The notes: generated by a model from the letters alone, not told the origin. A stretch of 6,804 nucleotides of DNA from an uncultured Marmoricola sp. (GCF_943913695.1 NZ_CALTZE010000166.1:1-6804), one strand, 5' to 3'; shown: positions 1 through 5,804, numbered from the stretch's first letter. Made by a program: numbers and translations.

Positions 1-1803
1 GTCGGCGTCGACGTCGAGCAGAAGCCGCTGGGCGCGGCTCCAGCGCAGGAATCCGGGTAGCCGGCGGCGGGCCTGCGGACGGATGGTCAGCCAAGCATCG
101 ACATCGGCTTGGGTGGCCCGGGCCAGTGGCGTGGAGTGTTCGCGGAGCCAGGCTAGGAAGCGGGCCGCTTCGGCGGCCTGTTCGCGTACCCGGTGGGCGG
201 CGTACTGGGTGGGCTTGCCTTGCTCGGCGCTGCGCCGTAGGCGTGGCAGGAGCCACCAGGTGGTGTAGGTGCGCAGCAGCTTCTGGTCCTCGACATGGGC
301 GTCGTCGAGGAGTCGAGTGATGGCGATCTCGAGGCGTGCCAGGTGTCGGTCGCGGTCGGGTAGCGCGCCGCAGGAGATCAGGAGTTGGCGCAGGTGCTCG
401 ATCGCGAAGGCTCCTCCTCTCTTGTGGCCGGCGGCGGCGTCGAGGGTGGCGTGGGTCAGGGGCAGCTCGCCGCGGGCCATCGCGGTCAGTACGGGAACCA
501 CTGGGCTGCGTCGTAGCCAGGTCAACGCGATGTGGGGGTTGTGCCCGGCCAAGATCGCTTCACGCAGGGGCACCAGGGCGGTGGCGATGTTGCCGGTCGG
601 GTCGCTGAGGAGCTCGTCGACGCGGCGGACCAGGTGGCAGTGGAAGCAGATCGGGGAGCGGTCGGCGGTGGTCCGCAGGCAGAGGTCCTCGATGCCGCAC
701 ACGCCGCAGATCAGGACCGGGGCGCGGTGGCAGGAGCCGCATAGGTCGGGCTGGCCGTCGCGGCCACGGACCTTGATCCGGCGGATGCGACCGCATCGGC
801 CGCACTTGCGCTCGGGTTGTCGGTAGCAGCGCATGCACCATGGCTCGCCCTCGACGAAGGCCGCGACGGGGGCCTGCTGTCCGCATCGGGTGCAGGTGCG
901 GCTCGGTGGGATGTAGCACCGCGAACACAGCGCGCCGCCGTCCTGGGCGCGGGCGGACACGGGTCGCCGGCGCTGGCATTGGACGCAGGCTTCCCAGGTG
1001 CTGCTGTCCAGACGCTTGCAGGCTCCGCAGATCGGCTGGCCTTCGCTGTCGTGCTTGGCGACCGGCTTGACCCGGTCACACCGGCTGCAGGGCTTGGCCC
1101 GCGCGAGCCGGTCGCAGCTGCTGCACAGCGGGCCGCCGGTGGCGGTGCGGCCCGCGATCGGCTTCAGCCGCCTGCACTGGACGCACTCGGCGATGTTGCC
1201 TCGGCGCCAGCAGGTCTCGCAGATCCGCTCCTGCGTCCCATCGCTTGTCCTGTGGCTCGTCACGCCGTCTGTCCCATCGCCTGTTCGGCCGTCGGTCTCA
1301 TCGGCTCTGGGGCGGGGGAAGAGCAGCTTGACCGGACGGTCACACTCGGCACAGCGAGGAAGCACCAGCTTCTCGGAGCCGGCCTCGACCAGCACGGCGA
1401 TCAGTGACCCCACGACCTTCGGTCCCCGCGACCCGCCTGTGGTCAACGCCTCGGGATGGGCCGCCAAGTAGTCGGCCAACCGTCCCCGTACGGGCATCCC
1501 CGCGGCGACCCGCTCGACCGCCGCCCCGATCACCTCCGGCGACAGGCCTGGGTCGGCAGCCGACACGACCCGAACGATCAGGTGGGTCCGGGCCGCCTGC
1601 ACCGAGGTCCGACTCTCCTGCCGTCGGACTGCTGCTCTGGCCCTGCGCCCGGCGTTGCGCCGAGCCCTGCGAGCCGCCTCCCGCTCAGCCGCCAAGTGGG
1701 TGTCCGGTGCGGCCGTCGACTGGGAAGGCGGCTCGTCGGCAGCCGACTCCGCAGTCAGCGGCGGAGCCGACTCGCCAGCGGGTCCGGTCACTGCTGGGCT
1801 CAC
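1..1803 (-). CDS. Large multi-zinc-ribbon protein with recombinase-like C-terminal region (3' end beyond window)
   Basis: The frame is open for 601 codons and runs off the window start, so the C-terminus is missing. The GTG start lies in a GTGA overlap with the HTH gene's stop, suggesting translational coupling; there is no good ribosome binding site. Seen: an Ala/Pro-rich, then Arg-rich N-terminus (residues 1-65); a helical domain (about 70-148); 14 CxxC knuckles at residues 151, 195, 207, 227, 239, 259, 273, 293, 304, 323, 334, 355, 366 and 386, making seven zinc ribbons; a helical middle domain (about 395-500); and a segment (about 540-601) resembling the core-binding domain of tyrosine recombinases, e.g. 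FLAWLREHS and FLRWSRAQRL. From memory, actinobacterial relatives continue into a recombinase-like domain, but that part is outside the window. Inferred role: DNA- or RNA-binding partner recombinase of the adjacent integrase. The reading frame is certain; the function is tentative. Confidence 0.88.
   Translation of the reverse strand, partial: MSPAVTGPAGESAPPLTAESAADEPPSQSTAAPDTHLAAEREAARRARRNAGRRARAAVRRQESRTSVQAARTHLIVRVVSAADPGLSPEVIGAAVERVAAGMPVRGRLADYLAAHPEALTTGGSRGPKVVGSLIAVLVEAGSEKLVLPRCAECDRPVKLLFPRPRADETDGRTGDGTDGVTSHRTSDGTQERICETCWRRGNIAECVQCRRLKPIAGRTATGGPLCSSCDRLARAKPCSRCDRVKPVAKHDSEGQPICGACKRLDSSTWEACVQCQRRRPVSARAQDGGALCSRCYIPPSRTCTRCGQQAPVAAFVEGEPWCMRCYRQPERKCGRCGRIRRIKVRGRDGQPDLCGSCHRAPVLICGVCGIEDLCLRTTADRSPICFHCHLVRRVDELLSDPTGNIATALVPLREAILAGHNPHIALTWLRRSPVVPVLTAMARGELPLTHATLDAAAGHKRGGAFAIEHLRQLLISCGALPDRDRHLARLEIAITRLLDDAHVEDQKLLRTYTTWWLLPRLRRSAEQGKPTQYAAHRVREQAAEAARFLAWLREHSTPLARATQADVDAWLTIRPQARRRLPGFLRWSRAQRLLLDVDAD
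637..1353 (-). repeat. Array of seven zinc ribbons within the large protein
   Basis: Fourteen CxxC pairs fall in residues 151-389. The last twelve form six ribbons whose first knuckles are at residues 207, 239, 273, 304, 334 and 366, a period of 30-34 residues (about 96 bp). The knuckles within a ribbon are about 20 residues apart. Ribbon 1 is different: its two knuckles (151 and 195) are separated by a 40-residue Asp/Gly/Thr-rich linker. Most knuckles are followed by Arg or Lys, which suits nucleic-acid contact. Confidence 0.85.
1235..1308 (-). repeat. Imperfect short repeats in the ribbon-1 linker
   Basis: The 14-mer GTCCCATCGCTTGT (plus strand, 1235) recurs as GTCCCATCGCCTGT at 1271 and, more degenerate, as GTCTCATCGGCTCT at 1295. 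The offsets of 36 and 24 bp are multiples of 12, so the frame is kept. The repeats encode the Gly/Asp/Thr-rich linker (DGT, DGVT, SDGT) between the two knuckles of the first zinc ribbon. This looks like minisatellite-type slippage in a flexible linker. Confidence 0.55.
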
Positions 1804-2186
1804 TTGTCCGGCACGATCCGGGCTCGTGTAGGTCGCCTGGCCCTGGCGCCCTCTTCATCCGAACCGGACGCGCCAGTGCTTCGGCCCCCTCCGGCGCCGG
1901 GCCCGGTTCCCGATGCCGATGCGCGTCGCCTCTGTTCAGCCTCGGCCACCACGACAGGTTCGACTAGGTCCGCGGTGCTGCACTCCAAGGCGTCGCACAG
2001 CGCGGCCAGCACATGCAGGTTGAGTCGCTCGGGCGTGCCGGTGACCAGCCGGTAGACCTGGGCGGGTGAGAGCTCGATGCCCCGCTCAGCCAACAGCGGC
2101 GCCAGATCGGTGGTGGAGAACAGTCCCCGGCTCGCCATCACCTGCCGCAGGTGCCAGCGGTACTCGACCATGCGGATCCGGCTCAT
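1800..2186 (-). CDS. Small Cro/C1-type helix-turn-helix protein (HTH_26-like)
   Basis: A 128-aa protein, probably a DNA-binding regulator or recombination accessory factor. Residues about 10-77 form a Cro/C1-like HTH: a helix around TTDLAPLLAERG, a recognition helix SPAQVYRLVTG (40-50), then supporting helices with LNLHVLAALCDALECS. This matches my memory of the Cro/C1-type HTH_26 family. Residues 88-128 are a disordered Gly/Ser/Arg-rich tail, unusual for a minimal regulator and possibly a nucleic-acid or partner contact. The ATG at 2186 was chosen because GGAGGG lies 6 nt upstream. An upstream ATG at 2303 would overlap the integrase and add low-complexity sequence. The gene starts 25 nt after the integrase stop and overlaps the zinc-ribbon gene by 4 nt, so the three are very likely co-expressed. 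Confidence 0.85.
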   Translation of the reverse strand: MSRIRMVEYRWHLRQVMASRGLFSTTDLAPLLAERGIELSPAQVYRLVTGTPERLNLHVLAALCDALECSTADLVEPVVVAEAEQRRRASASGTGPGAGGGRSTGASGSDEEGARARRPTRARIVPDK

Positions 2187-2192
2187 CAGCGG

Positions 2193-2198
2193 CCCTCC
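2193..2198 (-). promoter_or_regulatory. Ribosome binding site of the HTH gene
   Basis: GGAGGG on the minus strand, 6 nt before the ATG at 2186. This strong Shine-Dalgarno match decides between this start and the longer in-frame ATG at 2303. Confidence 0.75.
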
Positions 2199-2207
2199 AT
2201 CTCTCTC

Positions 2208-2248
2208 GTGCTCAGCTGTGCTCTGCTCGGCCGATCCGTGCTCCGCTC
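2208..2248. repeat. Three GTGCTCNGCT repeats in 10-bp phase
   Basis: GTGCTCAGCT (2208), GTGCTCTGCT (2218) and GTGCTCCGCT (2238) are spaced 10 and 20 bp apart, so they lie on one face of the helix; the 2228 slot is degenerate. They span the integrase 3' end and the leader of the HTH gene. They could be binding sites for the HTH protein or simply low-complexity coding sequence. Confidence 0.5.
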
Positions 2249-3480
2249 GACGCGCCTGCGTCTGCGGACCCAGATCGGGGCCCAGCACCCGACGGTTCAG
2301 CACCCGACATAGCGTCAGACAACCCGCTGGGGTTGGCGAGCGTCCCTGCGTCAGCGATGGGGTCGGTGTGGCGGTTCAAGGCGCGCCCCAACGCGGCGGT
2401 CAACGCCCTGTTCTTGTAGTCGCTGCTGACGCCGGTGTACAGGGCGGTGGTCGATCCCCAGGCATGGCCGACCTGCTGCTGGACGAAGAACGGGTCGAAC
2501 CCGTCCTCGATCAGATGGGTCACGTAGGCGTGCCGCAGACAGTGCGGATGCAGCTCGGCGGGAAGCCCGATCGCGTCGCGGTACTCCCGGAACCGGACGT
2601 TGATGTAGTCACTCGAGACTCGGCCACCGCGCTCGGTGGGCCACAGCATGGCCCGCTGACCTGCCCCACCGTCGAGGCCGTAGCCAGGGCGAACCTCGTG
2701 GAGATACTCCTCCAGCACCTGGGCCGACCAGTCCATCACGGTCAGCACCGACCGGCGCCGCGGCGGTGAGCCCCTCATCGCCTTGCCGTAGCGCACCGAG
2801 CAGATCCCGACGTCACCGAACTGGGGGGCCGCGCTGTTGGGGTGGAAGTCGACGACATCGAGCATTGCCGCCTCGCGTCGACGTAGCCCGAAAGCGTAGA
2901 TGGTCTTGAACAACGTCGCGTCGCGGAACGCCGCCAGCCAGCCCTTACGGCCCAGGCGCTGCGCCCGGTCGACTTGAGCGTCGGCATGGTCGAGGAAGGC
3001 CTGCAGCTCGTCACGGGTGAAGGGACGCACGCCGGGGCGGCCTTCGTAGTCGGCCACGTGCGCTGCGGTGTTCCACTCATGGCAGATCTGCACTGGGTGG
3101 GTGCCGAACCGATCCTGACACTGCTGGGCCCACCCGTAGCGGGCATCGACGAGGTAGTCGCAGAACATCGCCACGGTGCCCTGGTAGTTACGCAGCGTCG
3201 AGTGCGCGCGGGCGCTGCCGCGACGCAGCTCGAGCGTCCACTCCTCCACGTCGGCCGGCTGCCATCGCCACGGATACTCCCCGGTGAAGGCCGCGAAGCG
3301 GCGCACCGTCGCCACCCGCGCAGCGATCGTGCCCACCGCCAACAGTCGTGCCGCCTGCTGCGCCGTCCAACCGGCCAGCATCGCCTCGAAGACCGCCTCC
3401 TCCGGATGCAGCAACACCACCGAGGACGCCAGTACCAGGCTCGCCGAGCCCTCCGGATCACGCCCCGACCGACCCGCCAC
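2212..3480 (-). CDS. Tyrosine recombinase / integrase (phage integrase family), catalytically intact
   Basis: A 422-aa site-specific DNA recombinase that cuts and rejoins DNA through a covalent 3'-phosphotyrosine link. An N-terminal core-binding domain spans about 23-118 (VRRFAAFTGEYPW). The catalytic domain (about 152-367) has every expected residue: R200 in GLRRREAAML, K233 in VRYGKAM, H313 and R316 in HPHCLRH, H339 in GHAW, and nucleophile Y343+5=Y348 in TALYTGV, nine residues after the histidine. Residues 370-422 are an extra Ser/Gly/Ala tail beyond the usual family end. The GTG at 3480 was chosen because GGAGG lies 5 nt upstream and the conserved HPEEAVFEAML motif follows soon after. ATGs at 3519 and 3615 are possible in frame; 3615 would overlap the upstream gene and adds non-conserved sequence. 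The gene is followed by the HTH and zinc-ribbon genes, pointing to a transposon or integrated-element module. Confidence 0.95.
   Translation of the reverse strand: MAGRSGRDPEGSASLVLASSVVLLHPEEAVFEAMLAGWTAQQAARLLAVGTIAARVATVRRFAAFTGEYPWRWQPADVEEWTLELRRGSARAHSTLRNYQGTVAMFCDYLVDARYGWAQQCQDRFGTHPVQICHEWNTAAHVADYEGRPGVRPFTRDELQAFLDHADAQVDRAQRLGRKGWLAAFRDATLFKTIYAFGLRRREAAMLDVVDFHPNSAAPQFGDVGICSVRYGKAMRGSPPRRRSVLTVMDWSAQVLEEYLHEVRPGYGLDGGAGQRAMLWPTERGGRVSSDYINVRFREYRDAIGLPAELHPHCLRHAYVTHLIEDGFDPFFVQQQVGHAWGSTTALYTGVSSDYKNRALTAALGRALNRHTDPIADAGTLANPSGLSDAMSGAEPSGAGPRSGSADAGASSGARIGRAEHS
2283..2308. repeat. 15-bp-period direct repeat in the integrase tail
   Basis: CAGCACCCGAC occurs at 2283-2293 and again at 2298-2308. 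In the minus-strand reading it encodes a duplicated Ser-Gly-Ala unit (SGAEP, SGAGP) in the low-complexity integrase C-terminal tail. This suggests the tail grew by slippage. Confidence 0.6.
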
Positions 3481-3485
3481 ATCTG

Positions 3486-3490
3486 CCTCC
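3486..3490 (-). promoter_or_regulatory. Ribosome binding site supporting the GTG start of the integrase
   Basis: GGAGG on the minus strand, 5 nt before the GTG at 3480. The competing ATG at 3519 has no comparable Shine-Dalgarno match. Confidence 0.6.
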
Positions 3491-3553
3491 CAGCCCACCA
3501 GAACCGATGCACGAATCATGCATCTGATGAACGATCCACAGCAACCACGCAGG

Positions 3554-3847
3554 TCAGAGGACCGCCTTGCCAGCAGCAGTACGCGGCCGCCATGATGAGA
3601 GCGACGCCAGATCACAGACCGCGGCCGGCCCGCTCGCGGCCGCGGCGGGCATCACCTGGTCGACCTGCACCGCCAGCGTGGCGACCAGGCTCCGGAGCTG
3701 CTCGACGTCGAGCGCGGCGGTCAGCTCCGCGATCGCGGAACGGTCACCGCGGCCCGCGGCCGCCAGAACCGTGGCCGCCAGGAGTCGGCCGCACTGGTCG
3801 GGGGAGCCGGCCGGGGCCGTGGCGGCGCCGAACTCGTGCTGGGTCAT
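3554..3847 (-). CDS. Hypothetical 97-aa small helical protein
   Basis: I cannot assign a function. The ATG at 3847 is preceded by a moderate purine-rich site (GGAAGAGAG). Residues about 20-67 look like a compact helical core with the feel of a conserved small domain: LLAATVLAAAGRGD, then IAELTAALDVEQLRSLVATL. The flanks are Ala/Pro-rich and no membrane segment or catalytic motif is visible. It lies between the coiled-coil gene and the integrase. Its frame is continuous with the coiled-coil gene through that gene's TGA, with 25 sense codons between, so the two could have been one gene or be linked by readthrough. No NTG start lies in those 25 codons, so ATG 3847 is the first plausible start. 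Its position suggests co-expression with the recombinase. Confidence 0.65.
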   Translation of the reverse strand: MTQHEFGAATAPAGSPDQCGRLLAATVLAAAGRGDRSAIAELTAALDVEQLRSLVATLAVQVDQVMPAAAASGPAAVCDLASLSSWRPRTAAGKAVL

Positions 3848-3912
3848 GGCCGTACTCTCTTCCGTGTTCTCGGTCTCGAGGGTTGTCTCGTCGGCGGGGG
3901 CAGCAGCAGGTG

Positions 3913-3930
3913 TCAGCGGGTATCAGCGGG
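3913..3930. repeat. Tandem 10-bp repeat at the coiled-coil gene's 3' end
   Basis: TCAGCGGG occurs at 3913-3920 and 3923-3930, exactly 10 bp apart, across the coiled-coil gene's stop codon. It is short and may be chance. Confidence 0.4.
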
Positions 3931-4648
3931 ACAGTCCGCCGGCGGTCGGGCTGTGGCTCGCCGGATGGCCACCGGGGTGATCGCGGTGGGCGTCCAGACG
4001 CGCCCGGGCGTTGTCTGAGATCTCTGTGGCAATCCCGACCGACTCATGGGCCTGGCTGGCCGCACGCTCGACGACGGTCTCCAGCAGGCGTACGTCCTCG
4101 TCGGCTCGGTCCAGCTGGCTGCCGGCGGCCCGCAGGCTGCGCTCGAGGGTCTGCGGCTCGAGCAGGCCGGGCGCCGTGACCTCACGGCTCGCCTGGCGTG
4201 CACTCTCGACGTGCTCGCTGGCGAGGCGGGCGATCGGCCGGGCCAGGTTGACGACCTCGCCCAGAATCGCGACCCGCGGCTGCAGCTGCTCGACGCCGGC
4301 GGCCATCGCAGGATCGCTGGTGTCGACCTCGCCCAGTCGAGCGCGGGCCTCGTCGACCGCAGCCGCGGCACGGCCGAGATGGGTGTCGAGCTCGGTGGCC
4401 AGGTGCGGGAGCTCGTTGCAGCGGGTCTGGAGCCTGCCGAGGTGCTCGGCGGCCGCCTCCAAATAGAAGCCTCCGCGATCGCTCAGGCGCGACTTAGCCG
4501 AGTCGAGCTCGGCGTCGTCGAGCACCCGGAGTGCTGAGGTGACGACCCCCTGGAACTCCTCAACGACGCGGCGGGCCCGCTGGACCGCCTGCTCGGCCGC
4601 GAACACCGCGTCGACCGCCTCGAGCTCGCGCGGCACCGACGTGGTCAC
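3923..4648 (-). CDS. Hypothetical coiled-coil-like protein
   Basis: A 241-aa protein of unknown function, dominated by long amphipathic helices rich in Ala, Glu, Arg and Leu. These run through about residues 6-75 (e.g. AEQAVQRARRVVEEF), 75-110, 118-165 and 175-220, with few prolines until the tail. Residues about 222-241 are a His/Pro/Gly-rich disordered end. No signal peptide, membrane span, Walker motif or catalytic motif is seen, so a cytoplasmic structural or scaffold role is the most that can be inferred. The GTG at 4648 overlaps the TGA of the 76-aa gene as GTGA, indicating coupling; a GTG at 4657 is an alternative, and neither has a strong ribosome binding site. The coupling suggests the two helical products may form a complex. 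Confidence 0.75.
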   Translation of the reverse strand: MTTSVPRELEAVDAVFAAEQAVQRARRVVEEFQGVVTSALRVLDDAELDSAKSRLSDRGGFYLEAAAEHLGRLQTRCNELPHLATELDTHLGRAAAAVDEARARLGEVDTSDPAMAAGVEQLQPRVAILGEVVNLARPIARLASEHVESARQASREVTAPGLLEPQTLERSLRAAGSQLDRADEDVRLLETVVERAASQAHESVGIATEISDNARARLDAHRDHPGGHPASHSPTAGGLSR

Positions 4649-4875
4649 AATTGGCACCCGTTATCGGCCTGGTCCTCGGGCTCGTCGACGGCCTGGGTGC
4701 TGGCGGGCAGCAGCTGGTCCAGAGCGGCCAAGGCAGCGCTCGCCCGCTCAAGGTGCTCTCGGACCTCGCGCACACGGTCACCGAGCGACCTCTCGTCTGT
4801 CGACGGCGCTGCAGCCTTCGGGGCCGCTGCAGACGGCTGGGGCTCCGGCTGCCCCTGTGCCTGGGCGTCGTCCAC
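4645..4875 (-). CDS. Hypothetical 76-aa protein, first gene of the operon
   Basis: A small protein of unknown function. Residues 1-27 are Gln/Pro/Ala-rich and probably disordered. Residues about 30-58 form one amphipathic helix (RVREVREHLERASAALAALD) able to make a coiled coil. The tail is acidic (DEPEDQAD) and ends in GCQL. The GTG start at 4875 has a clear AAGGAG 8 nt upstream. The stop overlaps the start of the 241-aa coiled-coil gene by four bases, so the two are translationally coupled. As the most upstream gene of the six-gene set it should lie next to the promoter. A helper or partner of the coiled-coil protein is a reasonable guess, no more. Confidence 0.7.
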   Translation of the reverse strand: MDDAQAQGQPEPQPSAAAPKAAAPSTDERSLGDRVREVREHLERASAALAALDQLLPASTQAVDEPEDQADNGCQL

Positions 4876-4883
4876 GGCTCTTG

Positions 4884-4889
4884 CTCCTT
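4884..4889 (-). promoter_or_regulatory. Ribosome binding site of the 76-aa gene
   Basis: AAGGAG on the minus strand, 8 nt before the GTG at 4875. It is the best Shine-Dalgarno match in the upstream part of the operon and touches the 12-bp palindrome. Confidence 0.7.
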
Positions 4890-4900
4890 CGGTCGACCGA
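4889..4900. promoter_or_regulatory. Perfect 12-bp palindrome, candidate operator
   Basis: TCGGTCGACCGA is identical to its reverse complement. It abuts the ribosome binding site of the first operon gene, a natural place for a repressor dimer. Just upstream in the transcript sense lies ACGGG-tcctg-CCCGT (4903-4917). No protein is tied to the site by the sequence alone. Confidence 0.4.
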
Positions 4901-5256
4901 TTACGGGTCCTGCCCGTGTTGTGCTCACCAAGGGGTCAGATCGGTTCGGGAGCGATCACTGCACCGCAAACTTCTGTCCGGACTGCGTGCGTCCAGCGGG
5001 TGGCGATGGCGGCGGCGTGGTTCTACGCTCCGGCCGGCGTTGAGGCTTACCGACGCCCGGAGGCCGCCTTGGGGTAGTGGATCGCCTACAGCGCTCTAAC
5101 GAGGGCGCCTGCCATCCCTCGTGCCGATGACGAGGCGCTGCTGGACCAGCTGGCCGACGCGCGGCTCCCGGCCCCGTTTGGGCGAGGGTTTGGCTCCTAG
5201 AGAGACTGCGCTCCGTCGACGAGCTAGGACCAGCCTGCCCCCGCATCCGCCCGGTG

Positions 5257-5296
5257 ACCAGATTCCTGGTGCCGGCAGACTCTCGACTCCTGCCGG
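5257..5296 (-). terminator. Double hairpin downstream of the 126-aa gene, possible terminator
   Basis: ACCAG-attc-CTGGT (5257-5270) is followed at once by CCGGCAG, an 11-nt loop and CTGCCGG (5272-5296). The pair begins about 60 nt after the stop of the minus-strand 126-aa gene. There is no T-tract on the exit side, so this is a weak call; actinobacterial terminators often lack one. Confidence 0.3.
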
Positions 5297-5358
5297 GCAC
5301 GGCTGGCATCTGGACGAGCGGGCAGAGCCGGACACCAAGCCGGAGTCCAGGGCGGGAC

Positions 5359-5739
5359 TCAGCGGTCGGGGCCTGCCGTCTCACGGCCCATCGTGGGCGT
5401 GCGCCGCAGGACCTCGGCTTCGGGTGCCCCTAACCGGCGTCTAGCGGCTTCGTCCGGGCTCTGCCCCGGGGTGGTCTCGTCGACGTTGACCCCGTCGAGC
5501 AGCTCGCGCCGCTCTTGGCTCCGGGGGCCGGGGTCGGCGAGGTCGAGGGCAGCCGCCAAGTCGGCGACGTCGGTCGTGAGGACCCGCTCGAGGAGCGAGG
5601 CGATACTCTCGGTGGTGCCGTCGAACTCGTCCAGCAGGCGGCTGGCCAGGTCGTCCAAAGCTCGTTCGCCCTCGGCGGTGAAGATGACCACGCCAGGCCC
5701 GGAGTCAGGGGTCGGATCGCTTGCTTGGGAAGTGCTCAT
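5359..5739 (-). CDS. Hypothetical 126-aa protein
   Basis: Function not recognised. The ATG at 5739 has GAGGTGG 7 nt upstream, better than the longer in-frame start at 5784. Residues 1-15 are a Ser/Asp/Pro-rich lead. Residues about 17-70 are a likely folded core, with a short strand (GVVIFT) followed by helices (ERALDDLASRLLDEF, then SIASLLERVLTTDVADLAAAL). Residues about 70-126 are acidic, Arg/Pro-rich and probably disordered. No membrane segment or metal-binding motif is seen. It is divergent from the tandem-HTH gene with about 150 bp between them, so the HTH protein is a candidate regulator. A transcribed small partner of that regulator is possible but unproven. Confidence 0.65.
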   Translation of the reverse strand: MSTSQASDPTPDSGPGVVIFTAEGERALDDLASRLLDEFDGTTESIASLLERVLTTDVADLAAALDLADPGPRSQERRELLDGVNVDETTPGQSPDEAARRRLGAPEAEVLRRTPTMGRETAGPDR

Positions 5740-5746
5740 CAGGTGT

Positions 5747-5753
5747 CCACCTC
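5747..5753 (-). promoter_or_regulatory. Ribosome binding site of the 126-aa gene
   Basis: GAGGTGG on the minus strand, 7 nt before the ATG at 5739. It supports that start over the one at 5784. Confidence 0.6.
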
Positions 5754-5804
5754 GGTTCGTCGTTCGTCCGCGGTCCTTGGTCACCTAGGCGCCGGAACCC
5801 GTCC

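Larger units (their letters stand above)
4876..5358. other. Intergenic region upstream of the operon
   Basis: About 480 bp without a convincing gene. The operon promoter should lie in its left part, but no clear -35/-10 pair stands out. It holds the palindrome at 4889-4900, a GATCG/CGATC inverted repeat (4939-4943 and 4953-4957), an open plus-strand stretch with coding-like third positions broken by a TAG (about 5006-5200), and two hairpins at 5257-5296. Open frames here are mutually overlapping, lack ribosome binding sites and look like GC-rich noise. Confidence 0.6.

Noticed and set aside
560..1079. Minus-strand open frames of 139 and 122 codons
   Set aside because: They are other-frame shadows of the zinc-ribbon gene, which is the only minus frame open across the whole 1-1803 span.
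817..1407. 196-codon plus-strand open frame
   Set aside because: It is antisense to the zinc-ribbon array, which has clear regular CxxC motifs in the minus frame.
1404..2055. Two overlapping plus-strand open frames of about 190-200 codons
   Set aside because: Both are Pro/Arg/Ser-rich and antisense to the N-terminus of the zinc-ribbon protein and the HTH gene; no family features.
2187..2303. Longer start for the HTH gene at 2303
   Set aside because: It would overlap the integrase by about 90 bp with low-complexity sequence and has no ribosome binding site comparable to GGAGGG before 2186.
3481..3615. Longer start for the integrase at 3615
   Set aside because: The added residues do not look like an integrase N-terminus and would overlap the 97-aa gene; GGAGG before GTG 3480 is better.
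2974..4179. 401-codon plus-strand open frame
   Set aside because: It lies opposite the integrase, the 97-aa gene and part of the coiled-coil gene. Its product is Arg/Pro/Gly low-complexity sequence, a typical antisense artefact of high-GC coding DNA.
4956..5384. 142-codon minus-strand open frame in the intergenic region
   Set aside because: It is Arg/Pro/Ser-rich with no domain-like pattern, no ribosome binding site of note, and overlaps the 126-aa gene's 3' end.
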